Positions 31,391 to 42,564 of a DNA stretch of 64,000 nt are shown one piece after another. The position numbers and the translations under genes were made by a program. The notes below the pieces were generated by a model. It did no database searches. It was given only the letters and a program-made list of their open reading frames with translations, and was not told the origin of the DNA. Position 1 is the stretch's first letter. Each line of letters begins with the position of its first letter. Source of the stretch: Pomphorhynchus laevis (Eukaryota > Acanthocephala > Palaeacanthocephala > Echinorhynchida > Pomphorhynchidae); assembly GCA_012934845.2 (NCBI GenBank), contig WNNJ02001187.1, forward strand, positions 372,001 to 436,000, in the 5' to 3' direction.

Positions 31391-32829
31391 GTCCTCTCAT
31401 CAAAAAGCAATCTCTCGACTCCTCACAACCATCTTCGTACCGTCCTATCTCACTTCTCCCAACCCTCTATCTAAACGCCTTGAGCGTCTCGTTCTTAAGC
31501 AAGTTAATACATATCTCTTTTCCTCCAAATTATTTCCTCCATTCCAAGCCGCTTTTCGCTCTAAATACTCTACCGAAATTGCATGTCTTGAAGTTTATAA
31601 CGACTTACTCATATCACGCGATCATAAATTATGTAGTGTCATAGTTTATCTTGATCTATCGTCTGCTTTTGGCATCGTCGATCACTCGATTCTTCTCCAT
31701 CGCCTTCGTCATGATTATGGCTTCTCTTTACCCACTGTATCATGGTTTTCTTCAAATCTATCAAACCGTACATTTCGCGTCTATTCTTACTCTTCTCTCT
31801 CCCATCCTTCGTCCATCCCGTCCGGTGTTCCACAAGGCTCAGTATAAGGCCCTATGCTTTTCTCTCTTCTCGGTGATTTGTCTTCGATTTCTCATAAATT
31901 AAATTCCATGTTATGCAATATGCTGATGACATTCTCATCTATGCTCATGCACCTGTTTATCGTATTCACGATCTTAGTGTTTCTGCTTCCGACTGTCTTG
32001 TCTCAATTTCCAATCATCTTTCTTCCCTTCGCCTTTCTCTGAATCCTGATAAATCCAAAATTATGTGGATCCTACCTCGACGCCTCGGCTTAGAACCTCC
32101 CTCCGTATCATTAAATTGTACAATTCTTCCTATCGTTGATAATCTCGTTTTCCTAGGCTTCCATTTCGACAACCGACTTTCACTTAAACCTTTCCTTAGA
32201 AATAATGTACGCTCATCTACCTTGATACTCTGCAACCTCCGTCAAGTTCGTAGACTGATCGATTTTCCTTCTTGTATGACTCATATCTTCTCTCTTTTTT
32301 CTAGACTCGATTATTGTCTTAGTCTATTTTCCAACTCACCTAAATCCACTCTTCTTCATCTACAACGCATCGTTAACGCAGCCGTTCGAATTCTACTCCG
32401 TTTTCGTCGTTTTGATCATACATCCTACCATCTTGCTTCTCTCGATTTGCCTACAATTTATTGTCGTGTTCAAATTCGTCTTCTTCTCGTTCCTTTTCGC
32501 CTTGTAACTTTTCATACCCCTTCATTTCTCAACCTTCCTTTTCTTGATAATTATCGTCCTGTTTACTGTTTTATGCGTTCCTATAATTCGTTTCTTTTAC
32601 ATGTCCCAAATTACTCTACCTCCTTTGGAATCCGCTCCTTCCAGGTGGCTGCTCCTCTATCGTGGAATCATCTGCCCTATTCATATACGCCAATCAACTT
32701 CCCTGTCGTGCTTCAAACGCCAAATCAGATCACATTTAAAACATGTATCTGCTTGACTTTTTCATTTTTGTTAGTGGATTTGTAAGCTTGCAGCTTGTAC
32801 GCATTTGCCACGTTAAATAAATTTGTATT
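31391..32829 (+). mobile_element. LINE-B nested in LINE-A copy 4
   Basis: A 5'-truncated LINE-B starting within RT (VRPLIKKQSL-type block at about 31391). It carries motif A LDLSSAFGIVDH, GVPQGSV then stop then GPMLFSLL, MQYADDILIYAHAP (31913) and the long C-terminal frame to 32785. The 3' end is ACGCATTTGCCACGTTAAAT at about 32800-32819. The LINE-A reading TPYI resumes after it. TATAT occurs at both edges (about 31386 and 32835). It is nearly identical to 25.1-26.4 kb, including the same premature stop. Confidence 0.85.
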
Positions 32830-34436
32830 ATTATATAACATTTCAACATTCCTCTTCAACTTATGGTCTTGTAATGCTAGTTAGATGCTACTTAGCATCA
32901 TCCCTATTACTTAAGTATTCTTGTTTAGCACTGTCTTGTTTGGTTATAACACTTTGTAAAGAAGGTAAACGTTGCAACATAGCCAATATCTATATTCGCC
33001 CAGGAAAAATGCACAAGAATCGTGATCTCCTGGATCGTCTAGTAGATAGCGTTTATGACATGTTACTTGGTTATTTTAACGACAAAACTGGTCGTTCCAT
33101 GAGAGCCGAAATCAGCAGAACCAGGAACGAATACTTCATATATAAACCACCATCCCCAACCTTTCATTGAACATTTACAAGTTCACTCTTCGACATTCTA
33201 CTGCTCAATTAGAAATGGTTGTTTAAGCCATTTTGTATTAAGCAGTTGCATCAACAATTGTCCACCTTGCGCAACCTGCTCCGTTGGCGGTTAGAGGAAG
33301 ATAAATTGCTAAGGTGAAGGTTCCTCTTTGATCTAATTAAGTGGCTCTCTTTCAAGCAGCTATCGAACTCTGTCCTGTAGTAGAAAATTCGAGTTTATGC
33401 CGATTCAATTACTACATCTCTTCGCAAGCTTCAGGGAAACTTTCGACTACCTACAAAGGTCGCATTTTTAATCCTACTCCAACAAAACTAATGGTCCTAG
33501 CAATAATGTTACATCTTCCCAATCTCTCTGTTTCCATCAGACAGACTTTCTCGAAAAAATATTTAAGTGTTTGGTATAGACTTCAACTGGGCAGGGACAG
33601 GACAAGTATTCTTCGCCTTAGTTCTTCTTAGTCCTTCTTTTGCAAAATATTCGAGAAGGAGAGGTTTGCAAGTTGGAAAAATAGGTCATCGGGCTGGATT
33701 GGTAACATAAGCTTTGATAAGGTTTTGGAAAAATGACTATCCCTTCACGATTATAGAGCCAATTCTTCTCCCCTAATTGATCCTTACCTGGGGCAGTAAT
33801 AGTACTAGATACCTCTCCGTTACGGATTAACCTGAGCTCCATGACCCACTCTCAAGAACCTCCAAAACAATTTGCCACTCTCCACGCGTGTCTGCCAGTT
33901 TCTGACAGACTGTCAAAGAAAGAAGGTTGTCATTACGATGCTTTTAGCAATCCCTCCCGATATCGCCGGTATTAACATGAGCAGGCTTTTATTTTTACCA
34001 AAAAATCTGGTTGTGTCCTAAAGACCAGTGGCTTGTTTCGATTCAAAACTATTTTATCTCCATTTACAAAAATTCGCTTGCTCGTAAATTTGCGATTATT
34101 AATTCAGGCGAAATGTTATCCCACCGAGTCTTAATAGGTTTGCCAAAGGTCGCTCAGTCTATTCAGCAATAGGGGAAGTGTATCAGATTTGTCAAGATAA
34201 CAGTCATCAGCAAACTATGGCTGTTTTCCTTGACTTTTCTGCCGCATTCGAACGCATCTCCATTCCCTTTGTTATCTCTTCTCTAAGGTCCCTCAGGATG
34301 CCTGCAACGATTCTTAACAGGGTGGATTTATTGTTGTACACGAAGCGTTTCTTTTACGAATACAACCCTGATTCGCGTCAATTCTTCCCAATTACATTTA
34401 TGCGTCAAAGTTCCCCACTTTCTCATATTTAGTACG

Positions 34437-35640
34437 ATTTTCTCCTATTTTACGATTTTAGTACCCTTTATACAAATCTAGATTTTGCAGATATTAAAGA
34501 AGCGTTAGAAAATTTTATTAATCCGTTATAAGGTCGAATATATACATATATGATATAATAACTATAACGCCTATCTAACAAAAATTAAACCATCAAATAA
34601 ATATAAATATATGGATAAAATTGAATTAATAGAATCCTTAAATATTTTGATAAATCAAAAAATATTTAAAAGGTAGGGACATCTATATTTAGACAAATAA
34701 AAGTTGTTCCAATTGGATGTAATAGTAGCTCACTTATAGCTGACTTATTTTTAAACTTTATATAATATGAATTTGTTCATAATTGTGTAAAAAATATATC
34801 TAAATTACATAAAGATATGAAATATATATGTTTCGATACATTTATGATATATGTGTATTTAACTCTAATAATTTTTAGTCAATAAGCAAACAAAGTTATC
34901 CAGGCAGTCTTATACTTAATAAAACCAATATTAATCATAAAGCAGGTATATATCTAGATATGAACATTAAATTAACATCAATTAAAACCGCTTTTAATTT
35001 ATATCCCTAAGATGATATATTTAAATTTACAAGAAACATTTTTGCATTAACATTCATGCATACTATTTAATGTTAAATATAATACATTAAAAATGAAATT
35101 TTAAGAATTGCAATAATTTGTAACGATATTGGCTTTTTTCAAAATTATTTAAACTAGTTTTCATAAAAATATCATCAAACATAAAATAGCTAAATATAAA
35201 TCAACACAATAATATTAAAAATAAATATAAAATTATTTGCGGGAAATGTTTATGGATGGATAATAAATAATATACTTTGCATTATAATAAGATATTTGAT
35301 AATCAAATTTATCAGAGGAAAACGACATTAGCACGTATTTGGCCCCGCTACTATATTGGGTCGAGGAATGGTGGACGAAATCTGATAACATAGCAGGTCC
35401 TCTTGATGATCTCTAATCCGTATTCTGATACATCTTCTGTTTTTATTAGTCAATTCATAAAAATTGACTTTTATATTAAATTCCAATTTTTTATTTTAAC
35501 TTCATATAAATTATATAAAATATTATAACAATTATTTATAATTATTTATTATTTAATTATTAAATTTTGATTTAGCATTATTATTTATTTATAATTATAT
35601 TAAATACGTAAATTCAGTTAGCTGATTTAATTTGCTACTT
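34437..35640 (+). mobile_element. PLE-A nested in LINE-A copy 4
   Basis: The 5' part encodes the RT from motif A (LYTNLDFADIKEAL, about 34485-34530) through NAYLTKIKPSNKYKYMDKIE, the GTSIFRQIKVVPIG block with SPLIADLFL-like residues (about 34680-34760), a degraded FRYIDD region and the C-terminus ending near 35270. The PLE-A terminal repeat follows at 35270-35640, including the structured block (GGCCCC, CATAGCAG) and the tail CGTAAATTCAGTTAGCTGAT. Many stops are present. The 5' half of the RT is missing. Confidence 0.78.
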
Positions 35641-36566
35641 CAATTGTATTATTTAAACCTTTTCAACTTGATCAACATCTAGATGTTTACGCTGATGGTG
35701 CCACATATCTGTTTTCTGGTTGCAGGTGCAAAAATGTTGTCTCTAAAATTAGCAAATTCTTTAAAAAATTAAAGGATCTGTTACCCCCTTCAAATCTTCT
35801 AAATCCTTACAAATCGCCTGTGGTAGTCTTTAATGGCGCTCCTGCAACAACGAACAAATTAAAGAGACTAACAATCTCTTCTCTCTCCTCCATATTGAAC
35901 AATCAACCTATCCCTGTCTTTACACTTCGAGTAAGATATTTGGTGTTTACCATCACGGTTAGATGTACATCCGGATCTGACTTTAATCGTTTCTGAATTG
36001 TCCAGAAGAGGGCATGTTGGGCCTTAAAATAGGCCCAACGTCGTTAAATGGGAGTCCTTAGGTACGACTCTGGTGCACTTGAGCAATATCTGGACTTGTC
36101 TTTTATAGAGAACGTCCAACGGAGCACATACTAAGATTTCGTTAGCTCCTCATGTCACAATTACTGACAATTGTACGCTGCGATTGGGCCCTTAAGTACG
36201 TGGAAAATCCTAGGTGGCTGAATCGTAAGATGACGGGTTGGTGTCAACTTGCGGCATTGATTTCACTTCCAAAGTAAAAGATTTAGACTAGAGAATGTCC
36301 TTATGATGATATTATTCTATCTTACCTATTGAGTCACATTTTTATTTTTATTTATCATCCATATATTTTTATATTTAAGAAAATCTTATTTTTACAATGA
36401 TTTGTCAAACAAACCATTGTTTCGATAACAATGTCCACACTGTATTACCGCACACAAATTCTTAACCTCTCTTTGTAGTTATTTTTAGTTTTATGATGAT
36501 CATGCAGTTACGTTTGGAGAATGCTTGAAAACTACTTTTTATATAGCAAAATTAATTTATTAATTC

Positions 36567-36870
36567 ATATATAAGAAATCCGGAAGAATGCTGTCATTAT
36601 GACACTTCCACAGAACCCAATTGAAGTTTTAGATTCTAGTCAATTTTATTACCCTTTCATTGAACTAATGTGCCGATATGAATATCGATTGTTTAATTAG
36701 CTTTCTAGGTGTATTTCTTTTAATGAGGAAAGAGGGCTAATTAAATAATCAATATACATATCGGCACAGAAATCCAATGAAAGAGTAATAAATTTGACTG
36801 GAATCTAAATTTTTTATCGGTTTCTGTGGGAGTGTCATAATTCATGCATTATTTAGTATTTCTTATATAT
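36567..36870. repeat. Long inverted repeat (about 135-bp arms, 34-bp loop)
   Basis: Positions 36567-36701 and 36736-36870 are approximate reverse complements with scattered mismatches and small indels. Matched strings include ATGACACTTCCACAGAA against TTTCTGTGGGAGTGTCAT, and GTGCCGATATG against CATATCGGCAC. There is no coding potential. It could be a foldback MITE or a hairpin RNA source. It ends about 227 bp upstream of the prefoldin start codon, so it may lie in that gene's promoter or 5' UTR. Confidence 0.8.
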
Positions 36871-37096
36871 AGAGAGAGAGCAACTTTGCAAATCTTAATA
36901 TTATTTGACTTGAATAAGTTATTACACTTGAAAGCTTGTCTAATCTTAATAATGTGCTTTACTGGTATCTATCATTCTGAACGCTTCCTAAAGTTGATAT
37001 GCATTTTTGTTTCTAAAATTACACCGAAGACAGCTTATATTAAAATCTTTCAGTCTACGATATTTTTTATTGTGTAAAAGAGTTATTTTAGAATCA

Positions 37097-37534
37097 ATGA
37101 GTCAAATAAAAAATACTCGAAATATCCAAACATCTCGTGCTGATGTAAATGTCAAGGCAAGAGACCAAGAAAAAATAAATGATTTTGCTGTTGGATTTAG
37201 TGAAGCTTGTCGACTGAAAAGAAATTTAAAAGCCTTATCATCGGAAATACAAGATATGGATGATTCTTTAAGTGTTGTGGATGAAATAGAATTGATGGGT
37301 ACGGATGATGATATGGTAGGATGTTCGATTGGTGACCTCTTTGTTTACGTTTCTTTTGACCAAGCAAAGGCAATGATTAATGTTCGGAAACAGCAATGCA
37401 AGGTGGATTTGAATATACTTAATGGTAAGTTAGATGATCTTAAGACCGTTCTCAGTAGTCTCAAAACAGATTTATACTCGCGATTCGGAAATGCAATTAA
37501 TTTAGATGACGACGATGAAGAAAATATTCTTTGA
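37097..37534 (+). CDS. PFDN4: Prefoldin subunit 4
   Basis: Predicted 145-aa subunit of the cytosolic hexameric prefoldin chaperone, which hands nascent actin and tubulin to the CCT chaperonin; subunit 4 is a beta-class subunit. The start MSQIKNTRNI was chosen because it gives a length close to the usual 130-140 aa of the family; an in-frame upstream start at 37007 adds 30 unlike residues. Diagnostic blocks are DVNVKARDQEKINDFA (about 16-31, start of the N-terminal coiled-coil helix), the IGDLFVYVSFDQA hairpin (about 80-92), the C-terminal helix, and LYSRFGNAINLDDDDEE with the acidic tail. The CDS is intronless and intact. It is the only clearly functional host gene in the window, and the AT-rich codon use matches its surroundings. 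Confidence 0.9.
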   Translation: MSQIKNTRNIQTSRADVNVKARDQEKINDFAVGFSEACRLKRNLKALSSEIQDMDDSLSVVDEIELMGTDDDMVGCSIGDLFVYVSFDQAKAMINVRKQQCKVDLNILNGKLDDLKTVLSSLKTDLYSRFGNAINLDDDDEENIL

Positions 37535-40209
37535 TTATAAACATTTTGAAAATTATACGTTTGAATGCTAAAAATTTGCAAATGGTATTTGGTCTATAGT
37601 TAATGTTTTAATTCTATTATTTGCTATCTAATTATTAATATAAATAAATATTATTTTAATACTTCTGACTTAAGCGCATTACTAGATACGTCAGTAGAGT
37701 CCTCGGAATTCCTAACAGTAAATCAGTTTCCAGCCTATTTCAACGCACCTTCGTGGCGCTTATGCGAGGTAATGATCGTGCCTTATTGGCTTATCTGGGG
37801 GTATTCTCACCTAAATGTAGACTTGGGAACTCCACTGGATACGAGAGAACCGATCGAGATGTGATTTTTAATGTAATTTGAAGTATGTACTTGATCTGAT
37901 TTGTTACTGATTAATTATTTTTTCTTCTGACAGATATTCAAGTCGATATTTCTTAAACTGTGCTCGTCTTTAGAAACAAAATACACAATTAATATAATAT
38001 TTATAAAATTGAAAAAGTTAAACTGCAATTTAAAATGCAAAAGAAATGTCTAAACTAATCAAGACGGTACAGTGACATATTAACAGAATACAATAACTGT
38101 TTAAAATTCAGTTTTATGTTCTAAGCGGATATACTTATAGATCGAATACTATTGGATGCAAATAACGTGTGCTAAATCAATTTTTGATACCATCATATAT
38201 TACGTTAATAAGGTATTTTCTTTTGAAAGTAAAGCATATAGGTACTATTAGATACATTGGCACCTAATAGTTTAGGATAGGAAATGAATTAGTCTAGAAT
38301 TAGTCAATGGATATCAAACTATCGCTATTTTAATTTTTATGACTTAAATCATTTTGTATCAAATTGGAATTTATACAAAATATCGATATTATGAGGTATA
38401 TTGTTTTCTCCGGTTTTATTAATTATTGTTCACTTGTTTCCTCAAAAAACATTTATTTTTACATTACCAACCGAATTTTATAAAGTAAAAACAGGAAAAA
38501 TCAAGTTCCTGATCAGGAAGAATTTGATGCAAATAATTTATCGATCAAAAATAACTGATTTTGATCTATTTTTTATTAAAGATTTTGGAGCTTCAAAATT
38601 CCAAATTAAGCATGGAGATAAATAATTCATTAGATGAAGAACTCATACCAGCAAATTAAAAATGAATTTATTTTTAATATTTTGGAACAACAAATCTGTC
38701 GTCATCAGGAATATTTAATCTAAGAATACAAAAAGAATTAAAAATTACAAAGTATAAAGTTTAAATTCCTTCTTGATATTCAATTACGCCTGAAACAACT
38801 TGATGGAGGCGGCTATTTTAATTAAGCGTTTTCTATCATAGCTCTCCACATCAATTATTTCCACATTATCGAAGTCGATAGTATAGCAAGTCTTGCGAGC
38901 ATGATCCGCTTGTCTTGGTGAAGTAAGGACTTTCTTATGCTCATACACGCGTGTAATATTTTTTCGACCCGTGTGACTAATATATCAACAGTACACTACC
39001 TAAGATGTATATGGTCAATGACACTGACTCACTCAAAGCGGCTGTGGAAAAAACTAGTCAAAGCTGGTTGAATAGATAATTGACTTTTATCATAGCACTT
39101 TAACCTAAAAGGGAATTATGAAGCTCGTTTGAAATATTGCAGTAGATCAGTTATGCTCCTGGTTGATTTGATGGACGGTAATTACAAAGTCATAGCAAAC
39201 ATTTTAGAAGCGAATGCCTTATTATATAGAGAATATATTATTGAATTTTCACTTAGCACATTGGTATTAAAACATTTTCTTGCATCGTTCATTACAAAAA
39301 TACTTAATATCTTATCAGAATCCTTAAGAGCAGAATTTTGTCATTAGACGTCGAATATCTGCAAATAAGCAAGTGTATTTGATAACGAATCTAAAATACG
39401 TAGTAGTTTCTGTTGGTTTCCCGTATACTCTTGTTATTCTGAGATTGCTCGTGGAGTGGATACCTCACAAACAAGGAAAGGTATAAAGTCATAGTCTGAT
39501 TATGTAGCTAAGGAATCAATCGTTCCACATGGAGTGTTCATGAAATCAACAAAGCTAATAGCAATTGAATGGTAACCCGTACAAATAACAAAGACTTCGT
39601 ATATATAACGAATCCAACTCAACGGTTTAATATGTACTGTGATATTGCTCACTCCTTGAAATATTTCATAAAAATGTCTTCTAATGAAGGTCTAGAGTTG
39701 AATCCATAGCTACACCATATATTTGAATGTACAAAATTTTCTAAAAAGTAATGTTGGTTTTGGTGGAAAGCTCAAATAATTTACAAGTAGTGCAAAATGT
39801 TAATGCGCTGCACAATATCATTTATCCTTGGGGGTACGTTCGAAGCTACCGATATAAATAATTATATCTTCAAATTTTAAATATAAAAAGTTTGTTTACA
39901 TCCTCCAAAGTCGTTACAATTGCATGGCACGAGCTCTTAATTCCAGATGTGATCGACATCTGGAGTTATGTGTTCGACAAAATAATATGTTGGCTACCTC
40001 GGGATTTAAGGACATCGAATTTTGGTCACCTGCTTTAAATACCTTCGCTACAGTCTAAGTTAGCGTACCACTATTTAGGTTAAGCAAGTTGGATGCACAA
40101 TCCTGAATTTAATCCTCTCCATACAATTCGCACAGGGTAGTAATGTTTAAATAGATTTCTGCAAAAACATTCTCTTTAAAATGTTCATTTTGCTGGTCCG
40201 AGCGCCTAA
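37535..40209. other. Intergenic island without a recognised gene
   Basis: About 2.7 kb of AT-rich sequence with no transposon similarity that I can see. Short frames at 38401-38625 (74 codons) and 39129-39347 (72 codons) have no recognisable motif and are probably chance. A GC-richer patch at about 37695-37865 stands out but matches no RNA gene I can identify. Confidence 0.5.
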
Positions 40210-40459
40210 TTTACATTAATGATCAAAGCTGTTTAATAGTCAATTCAAAACCTTGACTTTTATTTTAAGTTTTAATTGTGAATTTTATCTTTATATAAAT
40301 GTAAATTGTATAAAATATTATATAATTTTTATTATTTATCTTTATCTTTATTTATATTTAGTTCAAAAACACGAAGACTCGGTTATCTGATCTGATTCAT
40401 CAGAGGAAATACATCATTAGCACGTGTTTGGCCCCGCTGCTATATTAGGTCGAGGAATT
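40210..40459 (+). repeat. PLE-A terminal repeat, head-to-tail junction
   Basis: The downstream half of the repeat (AATAGTCAATTCAAAACC, then the tail GAAGACTCGGTTATCTGATC at about 40376) is followed at once by the upstream structured block (CATCAGAGGAAATACATCAT, then GGCCCCGCTGCTATATTAGG, 40399-40450). The order tail then head is expected at a tandem or circular junction. It is cut off at the start of the satellite. Confidence 0.7.
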
Positions 40460-42340
40460 ATTAGCATCAATCTTATCAATTAATTGATATTGTCAACGTA
40501 ATTCGATTATATACCTATCTAATCGATTATTCAATGATTCCAATCAAATATTCTTTACCCGAATTGCAGACGAATATTTAATTAAATACTATCTAATCAA
40601 ATATTCAATGATTTCACTCAAATATTCTTTACCTGAATTACAGGCTAATATTTAATTAAATACTTATATAATCGAAAATTTAATGAATGCAAGTAAACCT
40701 TACCCAGACTTTAGTTTATAATTTTGATTAATTATCTCACTTATTTGATTTACTTATAAAAAGAGTATTCTTTAATTATTAGCATCAATCTTATCAATTA
40801 ATTGATATTGTCAACGTAATTCGATTATATACCTATCTAATCGATTATTCAATGATTCCAATCAAATATTCTTTACCCGAATTGCAGACGAATATTTAAT
40901 TAAATACTATCTAATCAAATATTCAATGATTTCACTCAAATATTCTTTACCTGAATTACAGGCTAATATTTAATTAAATACTTATATAATCGAAAATTTA
41001 ATGAATGCAAGTAAACCTTACCCAGACTTTAGTTTATAATTTTGATTAATTATCTCACTTATTTGATTTACTTATAAAAAGAGTATTCTTTAATTATTAG
41101 CATCAATCTTATCAGTTTATTGATATTGTCAGCGTAATTCGATTATATACCTATCTAATCGACTATTCAATGATTCCAATTAAATATTCTTTACCTGAAC
41201 TACAGACGAATATTTAATTAAATACTATCTAATCAAATATTCAATGATTTCACTCAAATATTCTTTGCCTGAGTTACAGGCTAATATTTAATTAAATACT
41301 TATATAATCGAAAATTTAATAAATACACTCAAACCTTACCCAGACTTTAGTTTATAATTTTGATTAATTATCTCACTTATTTGATTTACTTATAAAAAGA
41401 GTATTCTTTAATTATTAGCATCAATCTTATCAGTTTATTGATATTGTCAGCGTAATTCGATTATATACCTATCTAATCGATTATTCAATGATTCCAATCA
41501 AATATTCTTTACCCGAATTGCAGACGAATATTTAATTAAATACTATCTAATCAAATATTCAATGATTTCACTCAAATATTCTTTACCTGAATTACAGGCT
41601 AATATTTAATTAAATACTTATATAATCGAAAATTTAATGAATGCAAGTAAACCTTACCCAGACTTTAGTTTATAATTTTGATTAATTATCTCACTTATTT
41701 GATTTACTTATAAAAAGAGTATTCTTTAATTATTAGCATCAATCTTATCAGTTTATTGATATTGTCAGCGTAATTCGATTATATACCTATCTAATCGACT
41801 ATTCAATGATTCCAATTAAATATTCTTTACCCGAATTGCAGACGAATATTTAATTAAATACTATCTAATCAAATATTCAATGATTTCACTCAAATATTCT
41901 TTACCTGAATTACAGGCTAATATTTAATTAAATACTTATATAATCGAAAATTTAATGAATGCAAGTAAACCTTACCCAGACTTTAGTTTATAATTTTGAT
42001 TAATTATCTCACTTATTTGATTTACTTATAAAAAGAGTATTCTTTAATTATTAGCATCAATCTTATCAGTTTATTGATATTGTCAGCGTAATTCGATTAT
42101 ATACCTATCTAATCGACTATTCAATGATTCCAATTAAATATTCTTTACCTGAACTACAGACGAATATTTAATTAAATACTATCTAATCAAATATTCAATG
42201 ATTTCACTCAAATATTCTTTGCCTGAATTGCAGGCTAATATTTAATTAAATTCTTATATAATCGAAAATTTTATAAATACCCTCAAACTTTACCCGGACT
42301 TTAGTTTACAATTTTGATTAATTATCTCACTTGATTGATA
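40460..42340. repeat. 318-bp satellite array, about 5.9 units
   Basis: ATTAGCATCAATCTTATC recurs at 40460, 40778, 41096, 41414, 41732 and 42050, exactly 318 bp apart each time. The first five units differ at only a few positions. The sixth diverges towards its end and stops near 42340. Each unit contains three related segments of about 75 bp, sharing ATTCAATGAT, CAAATATTCTTTACC and AATATTTAATTAAATA, so the 318-bp unit is itself a higher-order repeat. It is AT-rich and noncoding. Confidence 0.95.
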
Positions 42341-42414
42341 TTCTCTTAAAATCCTCCAGATGTTTTTTGCATCCATCTTATCCTTTATCTCATCAATCTT
42401 ATCAGTCTTGATAA

Positions 42415-42498
42415 TATCATTAATTATTATTAATAATTATCATTATTATTAATTATCATTATTATTACAATTATAATCATTATAATTGTAATTATAAT
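42415..42498. repeat. ATT/ATAATC low-complexity tract
   Basis: Runs of ATTATTATTA, ATTATCATT and the palindrome ACAATTATAATCATTATAAT. Similar low-complexity sequence follows the LINE-D fragment at 43740-44015, so that fragment is embedded in it. Confidence 0.8.
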
Positions 42499-42564
42499 GG
42501 AGCGCCTGCGTCGCTTATATATGGAGCGCCTGCGTCGCTTTTGCAGCTTTGACGCAGGCGCTCC
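42499..42564. repeat. GC-rich direct and inverted repeat at LINE-D 5' junction
   Basis: GGAGCGCCTGCGTCGCTT occurs at 42499-42516 and 42523-42540 (24-bp period). Its 14-base reverse complement GACGCAGGCGCTCC follows at 42551-42564, where the LINE-D reading begins. The strings are the LINE's own sequence in both orientations at its truncated 5' end. Confidence 0.85.

Larger units (their letters stand above)
31199..36280 (+). pseudogene. LINE-A copy 4 ORF2 in three pieces
   Basis: Piece 1 (31199-31390): MESNQGQASMNILQWDSGG to HYTPYI. Piece 2 (32830-34436): SSTYGLVMLVRCYLASSLLL, ANIYIRPGKMHKNRDLLDRL, a mutated endonuclease motif (MLLGYFNDKTGR, Tyr replacing Asp of GDFN), linker, and RT up to FLDFSAAFERISIPFV and the start of motif B. 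Piece 3 (35641-36280): VLFKPFQLDQHLDVYADGAT, where the second catalytic Asp of YADD is Gly, then the C-terminal region. Both enzymatic activities are therefore lost by substitution as well as interruption. Confidence 0.8.
30280..36385 (+). mobile_element. LINE-A copy 4, split by a LINE-B and a PLE-A insertion
   Basis: LINE-A sequence is collinear across three blocks: about 30280-31390 (gag and ORF2 start), 32830-34436 (endonuclease, linker, RT part 1) and 35641-36385 (RT part 2, C-terminus, 3' UTR ending AAGAAAATCTTATTTTTAC). The gaps hold LINE-B and PLE-A sequence. Restoring collinearity across both gaps shows that LINE-A was in place first. It is one of the most decayed LINE-A copies. Confidence 0.8.

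Noticed and set aside
38401-39347. Two frames of 72-74 codons in the island after PFDN4
   Set aside because: No recognisable domain, no splice-compatible neighbours seen, and chance frames of this size are common here.
42050-42090. U2 snRNA-like string CTTATCAGTTTA in the satellite, near a Utopia-like LINE
   Set aside because: Only about 13 bases resemble U2, the string is part of a 318-bp AT-rich repeat, and it is not at the LINE junction.
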